Positions 22,601 through 35,400 of a DNA stretch of 64,000 bases are shown piece by piece. Position 1 is the stretch's first letter. Each line of letters starts with the position of its first letter. Source of the DNA: Cladorhizidae sp. MBARI D1340-BT2 (Eukaryota > Porifera > Demospongiae > Poecilosclerida > Cladorhizidae); NCBI GenBank assembly GCA_028752905.1, contig JAQNBH010000002.1, positions 32,387,530-32,451,529 of the forward strand. Direction: 5' to 3'. The notes below the pieces were generated by a model. That model did no database searches and was not told the DNA's origin. It saw only the letters and a program-made list of their open reading frames with translations. A program made the translations under genes and the position numbers.

Positions 22601-25600
22601 ATGATGTGTGCATTATTCCTGTTGTGTGTGTATTATATTACTAGTAGTAAGTGCTAGTAGGTATTGAGTGATGTGATGCATTATTCCTGTTGTGTGTGTA
22701 TTATATTACTAGTAGTAAGTGCTAGTAGGTATTGAGTGATGTGTGGATTATTCCTGTTGTGTGTGTATTATATTACTAGTAGGAAGTGCTAGTAAGTATT
22801 GATTGATGTGCTGCATTATTTCTGTTGTGTGTGTATTATATTACTAGAGGTAAGTGCTAGTAAGTATTGAGTGATGTGATGCATTATTCCTGTTGTGTGT
22901 GTATTATATTACTGGTAGTAAGTGCTAGTAGGTATTGAGTGATGGGCTGCATTATTCCTGTTGTGTTTATTATATTACTAGTAATAAGTGCTAGTTGGTA
23001 TTGAGTGTTGTGAGAATTATTCCTGTTGTGTGTGTATTATATTACTAGTAGTAAGTGCTAGTAAGTATTGAGTGATGTGATGCATTATTCCTGTTGTGTG
23101 TGTATTATATTACAAGTAGTAAGTGCTAGTAGGTATTGAGTGATGTGAGAATTATTCCTGTTGTGTGTGTATTATATTACTAGTAGTAAGTGCTAGTAGG
23201 TATTGAGTGATGTGGTTCATTATTCCTGTTGTGTGTGTATTAAATTACTAGTAGTAAGTGCTAGTAAGTATTGAGTGATGTGATGCATTATTCCTGTTGT
23301 GTGTGTATTATATATTATATTACTAATAGTAAGTGCTAATAAGTATTGAATGATGTGTGCATTATTCCTGTTGTGTGTGTATTATATTACTAGTAGTAAG
23401 TGCTAGTAGGTATTGAGTGATGTGATGCATTATTCCTGTTGTGTGTGTATTATATTAATAGTAGTATGTGCTTGTAGGTATTGATTGATGTGTGGATTAT
23501 TCCTGTTGTGTGTGTATTATATTACTAGTAGGAAGTGCTAGTAAGTATTGATTGATGTGCTGCATTATTTCTGTTGTGTGTGTATTATATTACTAGTGGT
23601 AAGTGCTAGTAAGTATTGAGTGATGTGCTGCATTATTCCTGTTGTGTGTGTATTATATTACTAGTAGTAAGTGCTAGTAAGTATTGAGTGATGTGCTGCA
23701 TTATTCCTGTTGTGTGTGTATTATATTACTAGTAGTAAGTGCTAGTAGGTATTGAGTGATGTGATGCATTATTCCTGTTGTGTGTGTATTTATTACTATT
23801 AGTAAGTGCTAGTAGGTATTGAGTGAGGTGCTGCATTATTCCTGTTGTGTGTGTATTATATTAATAGAAGTAAGTACTAGTAAGTATTGAGTGATGTGTG
23901 TATTATATTACTAGTAGCAAGTGCTAGTAAGTATTGATTGATGTGCTGCATTATTTCTGTTGTGTGTGTATTATATTACTAGTAGTAAGTGCTAGTAAGT
24001 ATTGAGTGATGTGCTGCATTATTCCTGTTGTGTGTGTATTATATTACTAGTAGCAAGTGCTAGTAGGTATTGAGTGTTGTGCTGCATTATTCCTGTTGTG
24101 TGTGTATTATATTACTAGTAGTAAGTGCTTGTAGATATTGTGTGATGTGCTGCATTATTCCTGTTGTGTGTGTATTATATTACTAGTAGTAAGTGCTAGT
24201 AGGTATTGAGTGATGTGTGCATTATTCCTGTTGTGTGTGTATTATATTACTAGTAGTAAGTGCTAGTAGATATTGAGTAATGTGCTGCATTATTACTGTT
24301 GTGTGTGTATTATATTACTAGTAGTAAGTGCTAGTATGTATTGAGTGATGTACTGCATTATTCCTGTTGTGTGTGTGTTATATTACTAGTAGTAAGTGCT
24401 AGTAAGTATCGATTGATGTGCTGCATTATTTCTGTTGTGTGTGTATTATATTACTAGTAGTAAGTGCTAGTAGGTATTGAGTGATGTGTGTATTATTGCT
24501 GTTGTGTATGTATTATATTACTAGTAGTAAGTGCTAGTAAGTACTGAGTGATGTGATGCATTATTCCTGTTGTGTGTGTATTATATTACTAATAGTAAGT
24601 GCTAATAAGTATTGAATGATGTGTGCATTATTCCTGTTGTGTGTGTATTATATTACTAGTAGTAAGTGCTAGTAGGTATTGAGTGATGTGATGCATTATT
24701 CCTGTTGTGTGTGTATTATATTACTAGTAGTAAGTGCTAGTAGGTATTGAGTGATGTGTGGATTATTCCTGTTGTGTGTGTATTATATTACTAGTAGGAA
24801 GTGCTAGTAAGTATTGATTGATGTGCTGCATTATTTCTGTTGTGTGTGTATTATATTACTAGAGGTAAGTGCTAGTAAGTATTGAGTGATGTGATGCATC
24901 ATTCCTGTTGTGTGTGTATTATATTACTGGTAGTAAGTGCTATATAGTAGGTATTGAGTGATGGGCTGCATTATTCCTGTTGTGTTTATTATATTACTAG
25001 TAATAAGTGCTAGTTGGTATTGAGTGTTGTGAGAATTATTCCTGTTGTGTCTGTATTATATTACTAATAGTAAGTGCTAATAAGTATTGAATGATGTGTG
25101 CATTATTCCTGTTGTGTGTGTATTATATTACTAGTAGTAAGTGCTAGTAGGTATTGAGTGATGTGATGCATTATTCATGTTGTGTGTGTATTATATTAAT
25201 AGTAGTAAGTGCTAGTAGGTATTGAGTGATGTGTGGATTATTCCTGTTGTGTGTGTATTATATTACTAGTAGGAAGTGCTAGTAAGTATTGATTGATGTG
25301 CTGCATTATTTCTGTTGTGTGTGTATTATATTACTAGAGGTAAGTGCTAGTAAGTATTGAGTGATGTGCTGCATTATTCCTGTTGTGTGTGTATTATATT
25401 ACTAGTAGTAAGTGCTAGTAGGTATTGAGTGATGGGCTGCATTATTCCTGTTGTGTGTGTATTATATTACTAGTAGTAAGTGCTAGTAAGTATTGAGTGA
25501 TGTGCTGCATTATTCCTGTTGTGTGTGTATTTATTACTAGTAGTAAGTGCTAGTAGGTATTGAGTGAGGTGCTGCATTATTCCTGTTGTGTGTGTATTAT

Positions 25601-27864
25601 ATTAATAGAAGTAAATCCTAGTAAGTATTGAGTGATGTGTGTATTATATTACTAGTAGCAAGTGCTAGTAAGTATTGATTGATGTGCTGCATTATTTCTG
25701 TTGTGTGTGTATTATATTACTAGTAGTATGTGCTAGTAAGTATTGAGTGATGTGCTGCATTATTCCTGTTGTGTGTGTATTATATTACTAGTAGCAAGTG
25801 CTAGTAGGTATTGAGTGTTGTGCCGCATTATTCCTGTTGTGTGTGTATTATATTACTAGTAGTAAGTGCTTGTAGATATTGTGTGATGTGCTGCATTATT
25901 CCTGTTGTGTGTGTATTATATTACTAGTAGTAAGTGCTAGTAGGTATTGAGTGATGTGTGCATTATTCCTGTTGTGTGTGTATTATATTACTAGTAGTAA
26001 GTGCTAGCAGATATTGAGTAATGTGCTGCATTATTACTGTTGTGTGTGTGTATTATATTACTAGTAGTAAGTGCTAGTAGGTATTGAGTGATGTACTGCA
26101 TTATTCCTGTTGTGTGTGTATTATATTACTAGTAGTAAGTGCTAGTAAGTATCGATTGAAGTGCTGCATTATTTATGTTGTGTGTGTATTATATTACTAG
26201 TAGTAAGTGCTAGTAGGTATTGAGTGATGTGTGTATTATTCCTGTTGTGTGTGTATTATATTAATAGAAGTAAGTCCTAGTAAGTATTGAGTGATGTGAT
26301 GCATTATTCCTGTTGTGTGTGTATTATATTACTAATAGTAAGTGCTAGTAGGTATTGAGTGATGTGATGCATTATTCCTGTTGTGTGTGTATTATAATAC
26401 TAGTAGTAAGTGCTAGTAGGTATTGAGTGTTGCGCTGCATTATTCCTGTTGTGTGTGTATTATATTACTAATAGTAAGTGCTAATAAGTATTGAGTGGTG
26501 TGATGCATTATTCCTTTTGTGTGTATTATATTACTAGTAGTAAGTGCTAGTAAGTATTGAGTGATGTGCTGCATTATTCCTGTTGTGTGTGTATTATATT
26601 AATAGAAGTAAGTCCTAGTAAGTATTGAGTGATGTGTGTATTATTCCTGTTGTGTGTGTATTATATTACTAGTAGTAAGTCCTAGTAAGTATTGAGTGAT
26701 GTGATGCATTATTCCTGTTTTGTGTGTATTTATTACTAGTAGTAAGTCTAGTAGGAATTGAGTGAGGTGCTGCATTATTCCTGTTGTGTGTGTATTATAT
26801 TAATAGAAGTAAGTCCTAGTAAGTATTGAGTGATGTGTGTATTACATTACTAGTAGCAAGTGCTAGTAAGTATTGATTGATGTGCTGCATTATTCCTGTT
26901 GTGTGTGTATTATATTACTAGTAGCAAGTGCTAGTAGGTATTGAGTGATGTGTGTATTATTCCTGTTGTGTGTGTATTATATTATATTACTAGTAGTAAG
27001 TGCTAGTAGGTATTGAGTGATGTGTGCATTATTCCTGTTGTGTGTGTATTATATTACTAGTAGTAAGTGCTAGTAGGTATTGAGTGATGTGAGCATTATT
27101 CCTGTTGTGTGTGTATTATATTACTAGTAGTAAGTGCTAGTAGGTATTGAGTGATGTGATGCATTATTCCTATTGTGTGTGTATTATATTACTAGTAGTA
27201 AGTGCTAGTAAGTATTGAGTGATGTGAGCATTATTCCTGTTGTGTGTGTATTATATTACTAATAGTAAGTGCTAATAAGTATTGAGTGGTCTGATGCATT
27301 ATTCCTGTTGTGTGTATTATATTACTAGTAGTAAGTGCTAGTAAGTATTGAGTGATGTGCTGCATTATTCCTGTTGTGTGTGTATTATATTAATAGAAGT
27401 AAGTCCTAGTAAGTATTGAGTGATGTGTGTATTATTCCTGTTGTGTGTGTATTATATTACTAGTAGTAAGTGCTAGTAGGTATTGAGTGATGTGTGGATT
27501 ATTCGCGTTGTGTGTGTATTATATTACTAGTAGTAAGTGCTAGTAGATATTGAGTAATGTGCTGCATTATTACTGTTGTGTGTGTATTATATTACTATTA
27601 GTAAGTGCTAGTAGGTATTGAGTGATGTACTGCATTATTCCTGTTGTGTGTGTATTATATTACTAGTAGTAAGTGCTAGTAAGTATTGATTGATGTGCTG
27701 CATTATTTCTGTTGTGTGTGTATTATATTACTAGTGGTAAGTGCTAGTAGGTATTGAGTGATGTGTGTATTATTCCTGTTGTGTGTGTATTATATTAATA
27801 GAAGTAAGTCCTAGTAAGTATTGAGTGATGTGCTGCATTATTCCTGTTGTGTGTGTATTATATT
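19678..27864 (-). repeat. Satellite 2 tract R2 (reverse)
   Basis: 8.2 kb. Starts like R1 and R3 with a monomer carrying CATTAGTCC. Contains blocks that recur within it; the GTATTTATTACTATTAG marker is at about 21771 and 23786. Length variants such as TATATTATATTAC near 23309 and GCTATATAGTAGG near 24940 are private to this tract as far as I can see. Confidence 0.95.
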
Positions 27865-27884
27865 ACTATAATACACACACAACA
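27845..27884. other. R-to-F junction hairpin
   Basis: 18-bp arms (27845-27862 and 27867-27884) around the loop TTAC, followed by CACTTCTATTAATATAATAT. An ordinary reverse monomer lies on the left. Confidence 0.93.
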
Positions 27885-29471
27885 CACTTCTATTAATATA
27901 ATATACAGACAACAGGAATAATGCAGCACATCACTCAATACCTACTAGCACTTAATACTAGTAATATAATACACACACAACAGGAATAATGGACACAACA
28001 CTCAATACCTACTTGCACTTACTTATATTAATATTATAATACACACACAACAGGAATAATGCAGCACATCACTCAATACTTACTAGCACTTACTACTAGT
28101 AATATAATACACACACAACAGGAATAATGCATCACACCACTCAATACCTACTAGCACTTGCTACTAGTACACACACAACAGGAATAATACGCATATCACT
28201 CAATACCTACTAGCACTTACTACTAGTAATATAATACACACACAACAGGAATAATGCAGCACATCACTCAATACTTACTAGCACTTACTACTAGTAATAT
28301 AATACACTCACAACAGAAATAATGCAGCACATCAATCAATACTTACTAGCACTTGCTACTAGTAATTTAATACACACACAACAGGAATAATCCACACATC
28401 ACTCAATACCTACTAGAACGTACTACTATTAATATAATACACACACAACAGGAATAATGCAGCACATCACTCAATACTTACTAGCACTTACTACTAGTAA
28501 TATAATACACACATAACAGGAATAATGCTCACATCACTCAATACCAACTAGCAATTACTACTATTAATATAATACACACACAACAGGAATAATGCATCAC
28601 ATCACTCAATACTTATTAGCACTTACTATTAGTAATATAATACACACACAACAGGAATAATGGACACAACACTCAATACCTACTAGCACTTACTACTAGT
28701 AATATAATACACACACAACAGGAATAATGCAGTACATCACTCAATATCTACTAGCACTTACTACTAGTAATATAATACACACACAACAGGAATAATGCAC
28801 ACATCACTCAATACCTACTAGCACTTACTACTAGTAATATAATACACACACAACAGGAATAATGCAGCACATCACACAATATCTACAAGCACTTACTACT
28901 ATTAATATAATACACACACAACAGGAATAATGCATCACATCACTCAATACCTACTAGCACTTACTACTTATAATATAATACACACACAACAGGAATAATG
29001 CACAAATCATTCAATACCTACCTAGTTATATAATACACACACAACAGGAATAATGCAGCACATCACTCAATACTTACTAGCACTTACTACTAGTAATATA
29101 ATACACACACAACAGGAATAATGCAGCACTTCACTCAATACCTACTACCACTTACTACTAGTAATATAATACACACACAACAGGAATAATGCAGCACATC
29201 AATCAATACTTACTAGCACTTGCTACTAGTAATATAATACACACACAACGGGAATAATCCACACATCACTCAATACCTACTAGCACTTACTACTATTAAT
29301 ATAATACACACACAACAGGAATAATGAAGCACATCACTCAATACTTACTAGGACTTACTACTAGTAATATAATACACACACAACAGGAATAATACACACA
29401 TCACTCAATACTTACTAGGACTTACTTCTATTGATATAATACACATACAACAGAAATAATGCAGCACATCA
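27865..29471 (+). repeat. Satellite 2 tract F3 (forward, standard block)
   Basis: 1.6-kb block in the standard form seen again as F4, F5, F6 and within F7: a variant first monomer with ACAGACAACAGG, one with GGACACAACAC and TATTAATATTATAATAC, the GAACGTAC monomer, the CATAACAGG monomer, the shortened CCTACCTAGTT monomer, and a last monomer with ATTGATATAATACACATAC. One monomer near 28168 lacks AATATAAT. Confidence 0.95.
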
Positions 29472-29484
29472 TTATATTACTAGT
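29465..29484. other. F-to-R junction, class A
   Basis: Identical join at 29471/29472. It is flanked at a distance by mirror-image arms of about 0.7 kb. Confidence 0.92.
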
Positions 29485-32400
29485 AGTAAGTCCTAGTAAG
29501 TATTGAGTGATGTGCTGCATTAGTCCTGTTGTGTGTGTATTATATTAATAGTAGTAAGTGCTAGTAGGTATTGAGTGATGTGTGTATTATTCCTGTTGTG
29601 TGTGTATTATATTACTAGTAGTAAGTCCTAGTAAGTATTGAGTGATGTTTGGATTATTCCCGTTGTGTGTGTATTATATTACTAGTAGCAAGTGCTAATA
29701 AGTATTGAGTGATGTGATGCATTATTCCTGTTGTGTTTATTATATTACTAGTAGTAAGTGCTAGTTGGTATTGAGTGATGTGAGAATTATTCCTGTTGTG
29801 TGTGTATTATATTACTAGTAGTAAGTGCTAGTAAGTATTGAGTGATGTGCTGCATTATTCCTGTTGTGTGTGTATTATATTAATAGTAGTACGTTCTAGT
29901 AGGTATTGAGTGATGTGTGGATTATTCCTGTTGTGTGTGTATTAAATTACTAGTAGCAAGTGCTAGTAAGTATTGATTGATGTGCTGCATTATTTCTGTT
30001 GTGAGTGTATTATATTACTAGTAGTAAGTGCTAGTAAGTATTGAGTGATGTGCTGCATTATTCCTGTTGTGTGTGTATTATATTACTAGTAGTAAGTGCT
30101 AGTAGGTATTGAGTGATATGCGTATTATTCCTGTTGTGTGTGTATTATATTACTAGTAGCAAGTGCTAGTAGGTATTGAGTGGTGTGATGCATTATTCCT
30201 GTTGTGTGTGTATTATATTACTAGTAGTAAGTGCTAGTAAGTATTGAGTGATGTGCTGCATTATTCCTGTTGTGTGTGTATTATAATATTAATATAATAA
30301 ATGCAAGTAGGTATTGAGTGTTGTGTCCATTATTCCTGTTGTGTGTGTATTATATTACTAGTAGTAAGTGCTAGTAGGTATTGAGTGATGTGCTGCATTA
30401 TTCCTGTTGTCTGTATATTATATTAATAGAAGTAAGTTCGAGTAAGTATTGAGTGATGTGTGTATTATTCCTGTTGTGTGTGTATTATATTACTAGTAGT
30501 AAGTCCTAGTAAGTATTGAGTGATGTGCTGCATTATTCCTGTTGTGTGTGTATTATATTAATAGTAGTACGTTCTAGTAGGTATTGAGTGATGTGTGGAT
30601 TATTCCTGTTGTGTGTGTATTATATTACTAGTAGCAAGTGCTAGTAAGTATTGAGTGATGTGCTGCATTATTCCTGTTGTGTGTGTATTATATTACTAGT
30701 AGTAAGTGCTAGTAGGTATTGAGTGATATGCGTATTATTCCTGTTGTGTGTGTATTATATTACTAGTAGCAAGTGCTAGTAAGTATTGAGTGATGTGATG
30801 CATTATTCCTGTTGTGTGTGTATTATATTACTAGTAGTAAGTGCTAGTAGGTATTGAGTGATGTGCTTCATTATTCCTGTTGTGTGTGTATTATATTACT
30901 AGTAGTAAGTGCTAGTAAGTATTGAGTGATGTGAGAATTATTCCTGTTGTGTGTGTATTATATTACAAGTAGTAAGTGCTAGTAGGTATTGAGTGATGTG
31001 AGAATTATTCCTGTTGTGTGTGTATTATATTACTAGTAGTAAGTGCTAGTAGGTATTGAGTGATGTGCTTCATTATTCCTGTTGTGTGTGTATTAAATTA
31101 CTAGTAGTAAGTGCTAGTAAGTATTGAGTGATGTGATGCATTATTCCTGTTGTGTGTGTATTATATTACTAATAGTAAGTGCTAATAAGTATTGAATGAT
31201 GTGTGCATTATTCCTGTTGTGTTATTATATTACTAGTAGTAAGTGCTAGTAGGTATTGAGTGATGTGATGCATTATTCCTGTTGTGTGTGTATTATATTA
31301 ATAGTAGTATGTGCTTGTAGGTATTGATTGATGTGTGGATTATTCCTGTTGTGTGTGTATTATATTACTAGTAGGAAGTGCTAGTAAGTATTGATTGATG
31401 TGCTGCATTATTTCTGTTGTGTGTGTATTATATTACTAGTGGTAAGTGCTAGTAAGTATTGAGTGATGTGCTGCATTATTCCTGTTGTGTGTGTATTATA
31501 TTACTAGTAGTAAGTGCTAGTAAGTATTGAGTGATGTGCTGCATTATTCCTGTTGTGTGTGTATTATATTACTAGTAGTAAGTGCTAGTAGGTATTGAGT
31601 GATGTGATGCATTATTCCTGTTGTGTGTGTATTTATTACTATTAGTAAGTGCTAGTAGGTATTGAGTGAGGTGCTGCATTATTCCTGTTGTGTGTGTATT
31701 ATATTAATAGAAGTAAGTCCTAGTAAGTATTGAGTGATGTGTGTATTATATTACTAGTAGCAAGTGCTAGTAAGTATTGATTGATGTGCTGCATTATTTC
31801 TGTTGTGTGTGTATTATATTACTAGTAGTAAGTGCTAGTAAGTATTGAGTGATGTGCTGCATTATTCCTGTTGTGTGTGTATTATATTACTAGTAGCAAG
31901 TGCTAGTAGGTATTGAGTGTTGTGCTGCATTATTCCTGTTGTGTGTGTATTATATTACTAGTAGTAAGTGCTTGTAGATATTGTGTGATGTGCTGCATTA
32001 TTCCTGTTGTGTGTGTATTATATTACTAGTAGTAAGTGCTAGTAGGTATTGAGTGATGTGTGCATTATTCCTGTTGTGTGTGTATTATATTACTAGTAGT
32101 AAGTGCTAGTAGATATTGAGTAATGTGCTGCATTATTACTGTTGTGTGTGTATTATATTACTAGTAGTAAGTGCTAGTATGTATTGAGTTATGTACTGCA
32201 TTATTCCTGTTGTGTGTGTGTTATATTACTAGTAGTAAGTGCTAGTAAGTACTGAGTGATGTGATGCATTATTCCTGTTGTGTGTGTATTATATTACTAA
32301 TAGTAAGTGCTAATAAGTATTGAATGATGTGTGCATTATTCCTGTTGTGTGTGTATTATATTACTAGTAGTAAGTGCTAGTAGGTATTGAGTGATGTGAT

Positions 32401-35400
32401 GCATTATTCCTGTTGTGTGTGTATTATATTACTAGTAGTAAGTGCTAGTAGGTATTGAGTGATGTGTGGATTATTCCTGTTGTGTGTGTATTATATTACT
32501 AGTAGGAAGTGCTAGTAAGTATTGATTGATGTGCTGCATTATTTCTGTTGTGTGTGTATTATATTACTAGAGGTAAGTGCTAGTAAGTATTGAGTGATGT
32601 GATGCATTATTCCTGTTGTGTGTGTATTATATTACTGGTAGTAAGTGCTAGTAGGTATTGAGTGATGGGCTGCATTATTCCTGTTGTGTTTATTATATTA
32701 CTAGTAATAAGTGCTAGTTGGTATTGAGTGTTGTTAGAATTATTCCTGTTGTGTGTGTATTATATTACTAATAGTAAGTGCTAATAAGTATTGAATGATG
32801 TGTGCATTATTCCTGTTGTGTGTGTATTATATTACTAGTAGCAAGTGCTAGTAAGTATTGATTGATGTGCTGCATTATTTCTGTTGTGAGTGTATTATAT
32901 TACTAGTAGTAAGTGCTAGTAAGTATTGAGTGATGTGCTGCATTATTCCTGTTGTGTGTGTATTATATTACTAGTAGTAAGTGCTAGTAGGTATTGAGTG
33001 ATATGCGTATTATTCCTGTTGTGTGTGTATTATATTACTAGTAGCAAGTGCTAGTAGGTATTGAGTGGTGTGATGCATTATTCCTGTTGTGTGTGTATTA
33101 TATTACTAGTAGTAAGTGCTAGTAAGTATTGAGTGATGTGCTGCATTATTCCTGTTGTGTGTGTATTATAATATTAATATAATAAGTGCAAGTAGGTATT
33201 GAGTGTTGTGTCCATTATTCCTGTTGTGTGTGTATTATATTACTAGTAGTAAGTGCTAGTAGGTATTGAGTGATGTGCTGCATTATTCCTGTTGTCTGTA
33301 TATTATATTAATAGAAGTAAGTTCGAGTAAGTATTGAGTGATGTGTGTATTATTCCTGTTGTGTGTGTATTATATTACTAGTAGTAAGTCCTAGTAAGTA
33401 TTGAGTGATGTGCTGCATTATTCCTGTTGTGTGTGTATTATATTAATAGTAGTACGTTCTAGTAGGTATTGAGTGATGTGTGGATTATTCCTGTTGTGTG
33501 TGTATTATATTACTAGTAGCAAGTGCTAGTAAGTATTGATTGATGTGCTGCATTATTTCTGTTGTGTGTGTATTATATTACTAGTGGTAAGTGTTAGTAG
33601 GTATTGAGTGATGTGCGTATTATTCCTGTTGTGTGAGTATTATATTACTAGTAGCAAGTGCTAGTAAGTATTGAGTGATGTGATGCATTATTCCTGTTGT
33701 GTATTTATTATATTACTAGTAGTAAGTGCTAGTAGGTATTGAGTGATGTGCTTCATTATTCCTGTTGTGTGTGTATTATATTACTAGTAGTAAGTGCTAG
33801 TAAGTATTGAGTGATGTGATGCATTATTCCTGTTGTGTGTGTATTATATTACAAGTAGTAAGTGCTAGTAGGTATTGAGTGATGTGAGAATTATTCCTGT
33901 TGTGTGTGTATTATATTACTAGTAGTAAGTGCTAGTAGGTATTGAGTGATGTGCTTCATTATTCCTGTTGTGTGTGTATTAAATTACTAGTAGTAAGTGC
34001 TAGTAAGTATTGAGTGATGTGATGCATTATTCCTGTTGTGTGTGTATTATATTACTAATAGTAAGTGCTAATAAGTATTGAATGATGTGTGCATTATTCC
34101 TGTTGTGTGTGTATTATATTACTAGTAGTAAGTGCTAGTAGGTATTGAGTGATGTGATGCATTATTCCTGTTGTGTGTGTATTATATTAATAGTAGTATG
34201 TGCTTGTAGGTATTGATTGATGTGTGGATTATTCCTGTTGTGTGTGTATTATATTACTAGTAGGAAGTGCTAGTAAGTATTGATTGATGTGCTGCATTAT
34301 TTCTGTTGTGTGTGTATTATATTACTAGTGGTAAGTGCTAGTAAGTATTGAGTGATGTGCTGCATTATTCCTGTTGTGTGTGTATTATATTACTAGTAGT
34401 AAGTGCTAGTAAGTATTGAGTGATGTGCTGCATTATTCCTGTTGTGTGTGTATTATATTACTAGTAGTAAGTGCTAGTAGGTATTGAGTGATGTGATGCA
34501 TTATTCCTGTTGTGTGTGTATTTATTACTATTAGTAAGTGCTAGTAGGTATTGAGTGAGGTGCTGCATTATTCCTGTTGTGTGTGTATTATATTAATAGA
34601 AGTAAGTACTAGTAAGTATTGAGTGATGTGTGTATTATATTACTAGTAGCAAGTGCTAGTAAGTATTGATTGATGTGCTGCATTATTTCTGTTGTGTGTG
34701 TATTATATTACTAGTAGTAAGTGCTAGTAAGTATTGAGTGATGTGCTGCATTATTCCTGTTGTGTGTGTATTATATTACTAGTAGCAAGTGCTAGTAGGT
34801 ATTGAGTGTTGTGCTGCATTATTCCTGTTGTGTGTGTATTATATTACTAGTAGTAAGTGCTTGTAGATATTGTGTGATGTGCTGCATTATTCCTGTTGTG
34901 TGTGTATTATATTACTAGTAGTAAGTGCTAGTAGGTATTTAGTGATGTGTGCATTATTCCTGTTGTGTGTGTATTAAATTACTAGTAGTAAGTGCTAGTA
35001 GATATTGAGTAATGTGCTGCATTATTACTGTTGTGTGTGTATTATATTACTAGTAGTAAGTGCTAGTATGTATTGAGTGATGTACTGCATTATTCCTGTT
35101 GTGTGTGTGTTATATTACTAGTAGTAAGTGCTAGTAAGTATCGATTGATGTGCTGCATTATTTCTGTTGTGTGTGTATTATATTACTAGTAGTAAGTGCT
35201 AGTAGGTATTGAGTGATGTGTGTATTATTGCTGTTGTGTATGTATTATATTACTAGTAGTAAGTGCTAGTAAGTACTGAGTGATGTGATGCATTATTCCT
35301 GTTGTGTGTGTATTATATTACTAATAGTAAGTGCTAATAAGTATTGAATGATGTGTGCATTATTCCTGTTGTGTGTGTATTATATTACTAGTAGTAAGTG

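Noticed and set aside
27845..27884. Rho-independent terminator
   Set aside because: The 40-bp hairpin is AT-rich, has no GC stem or T-run, and sits in a eukaryotic satellite.
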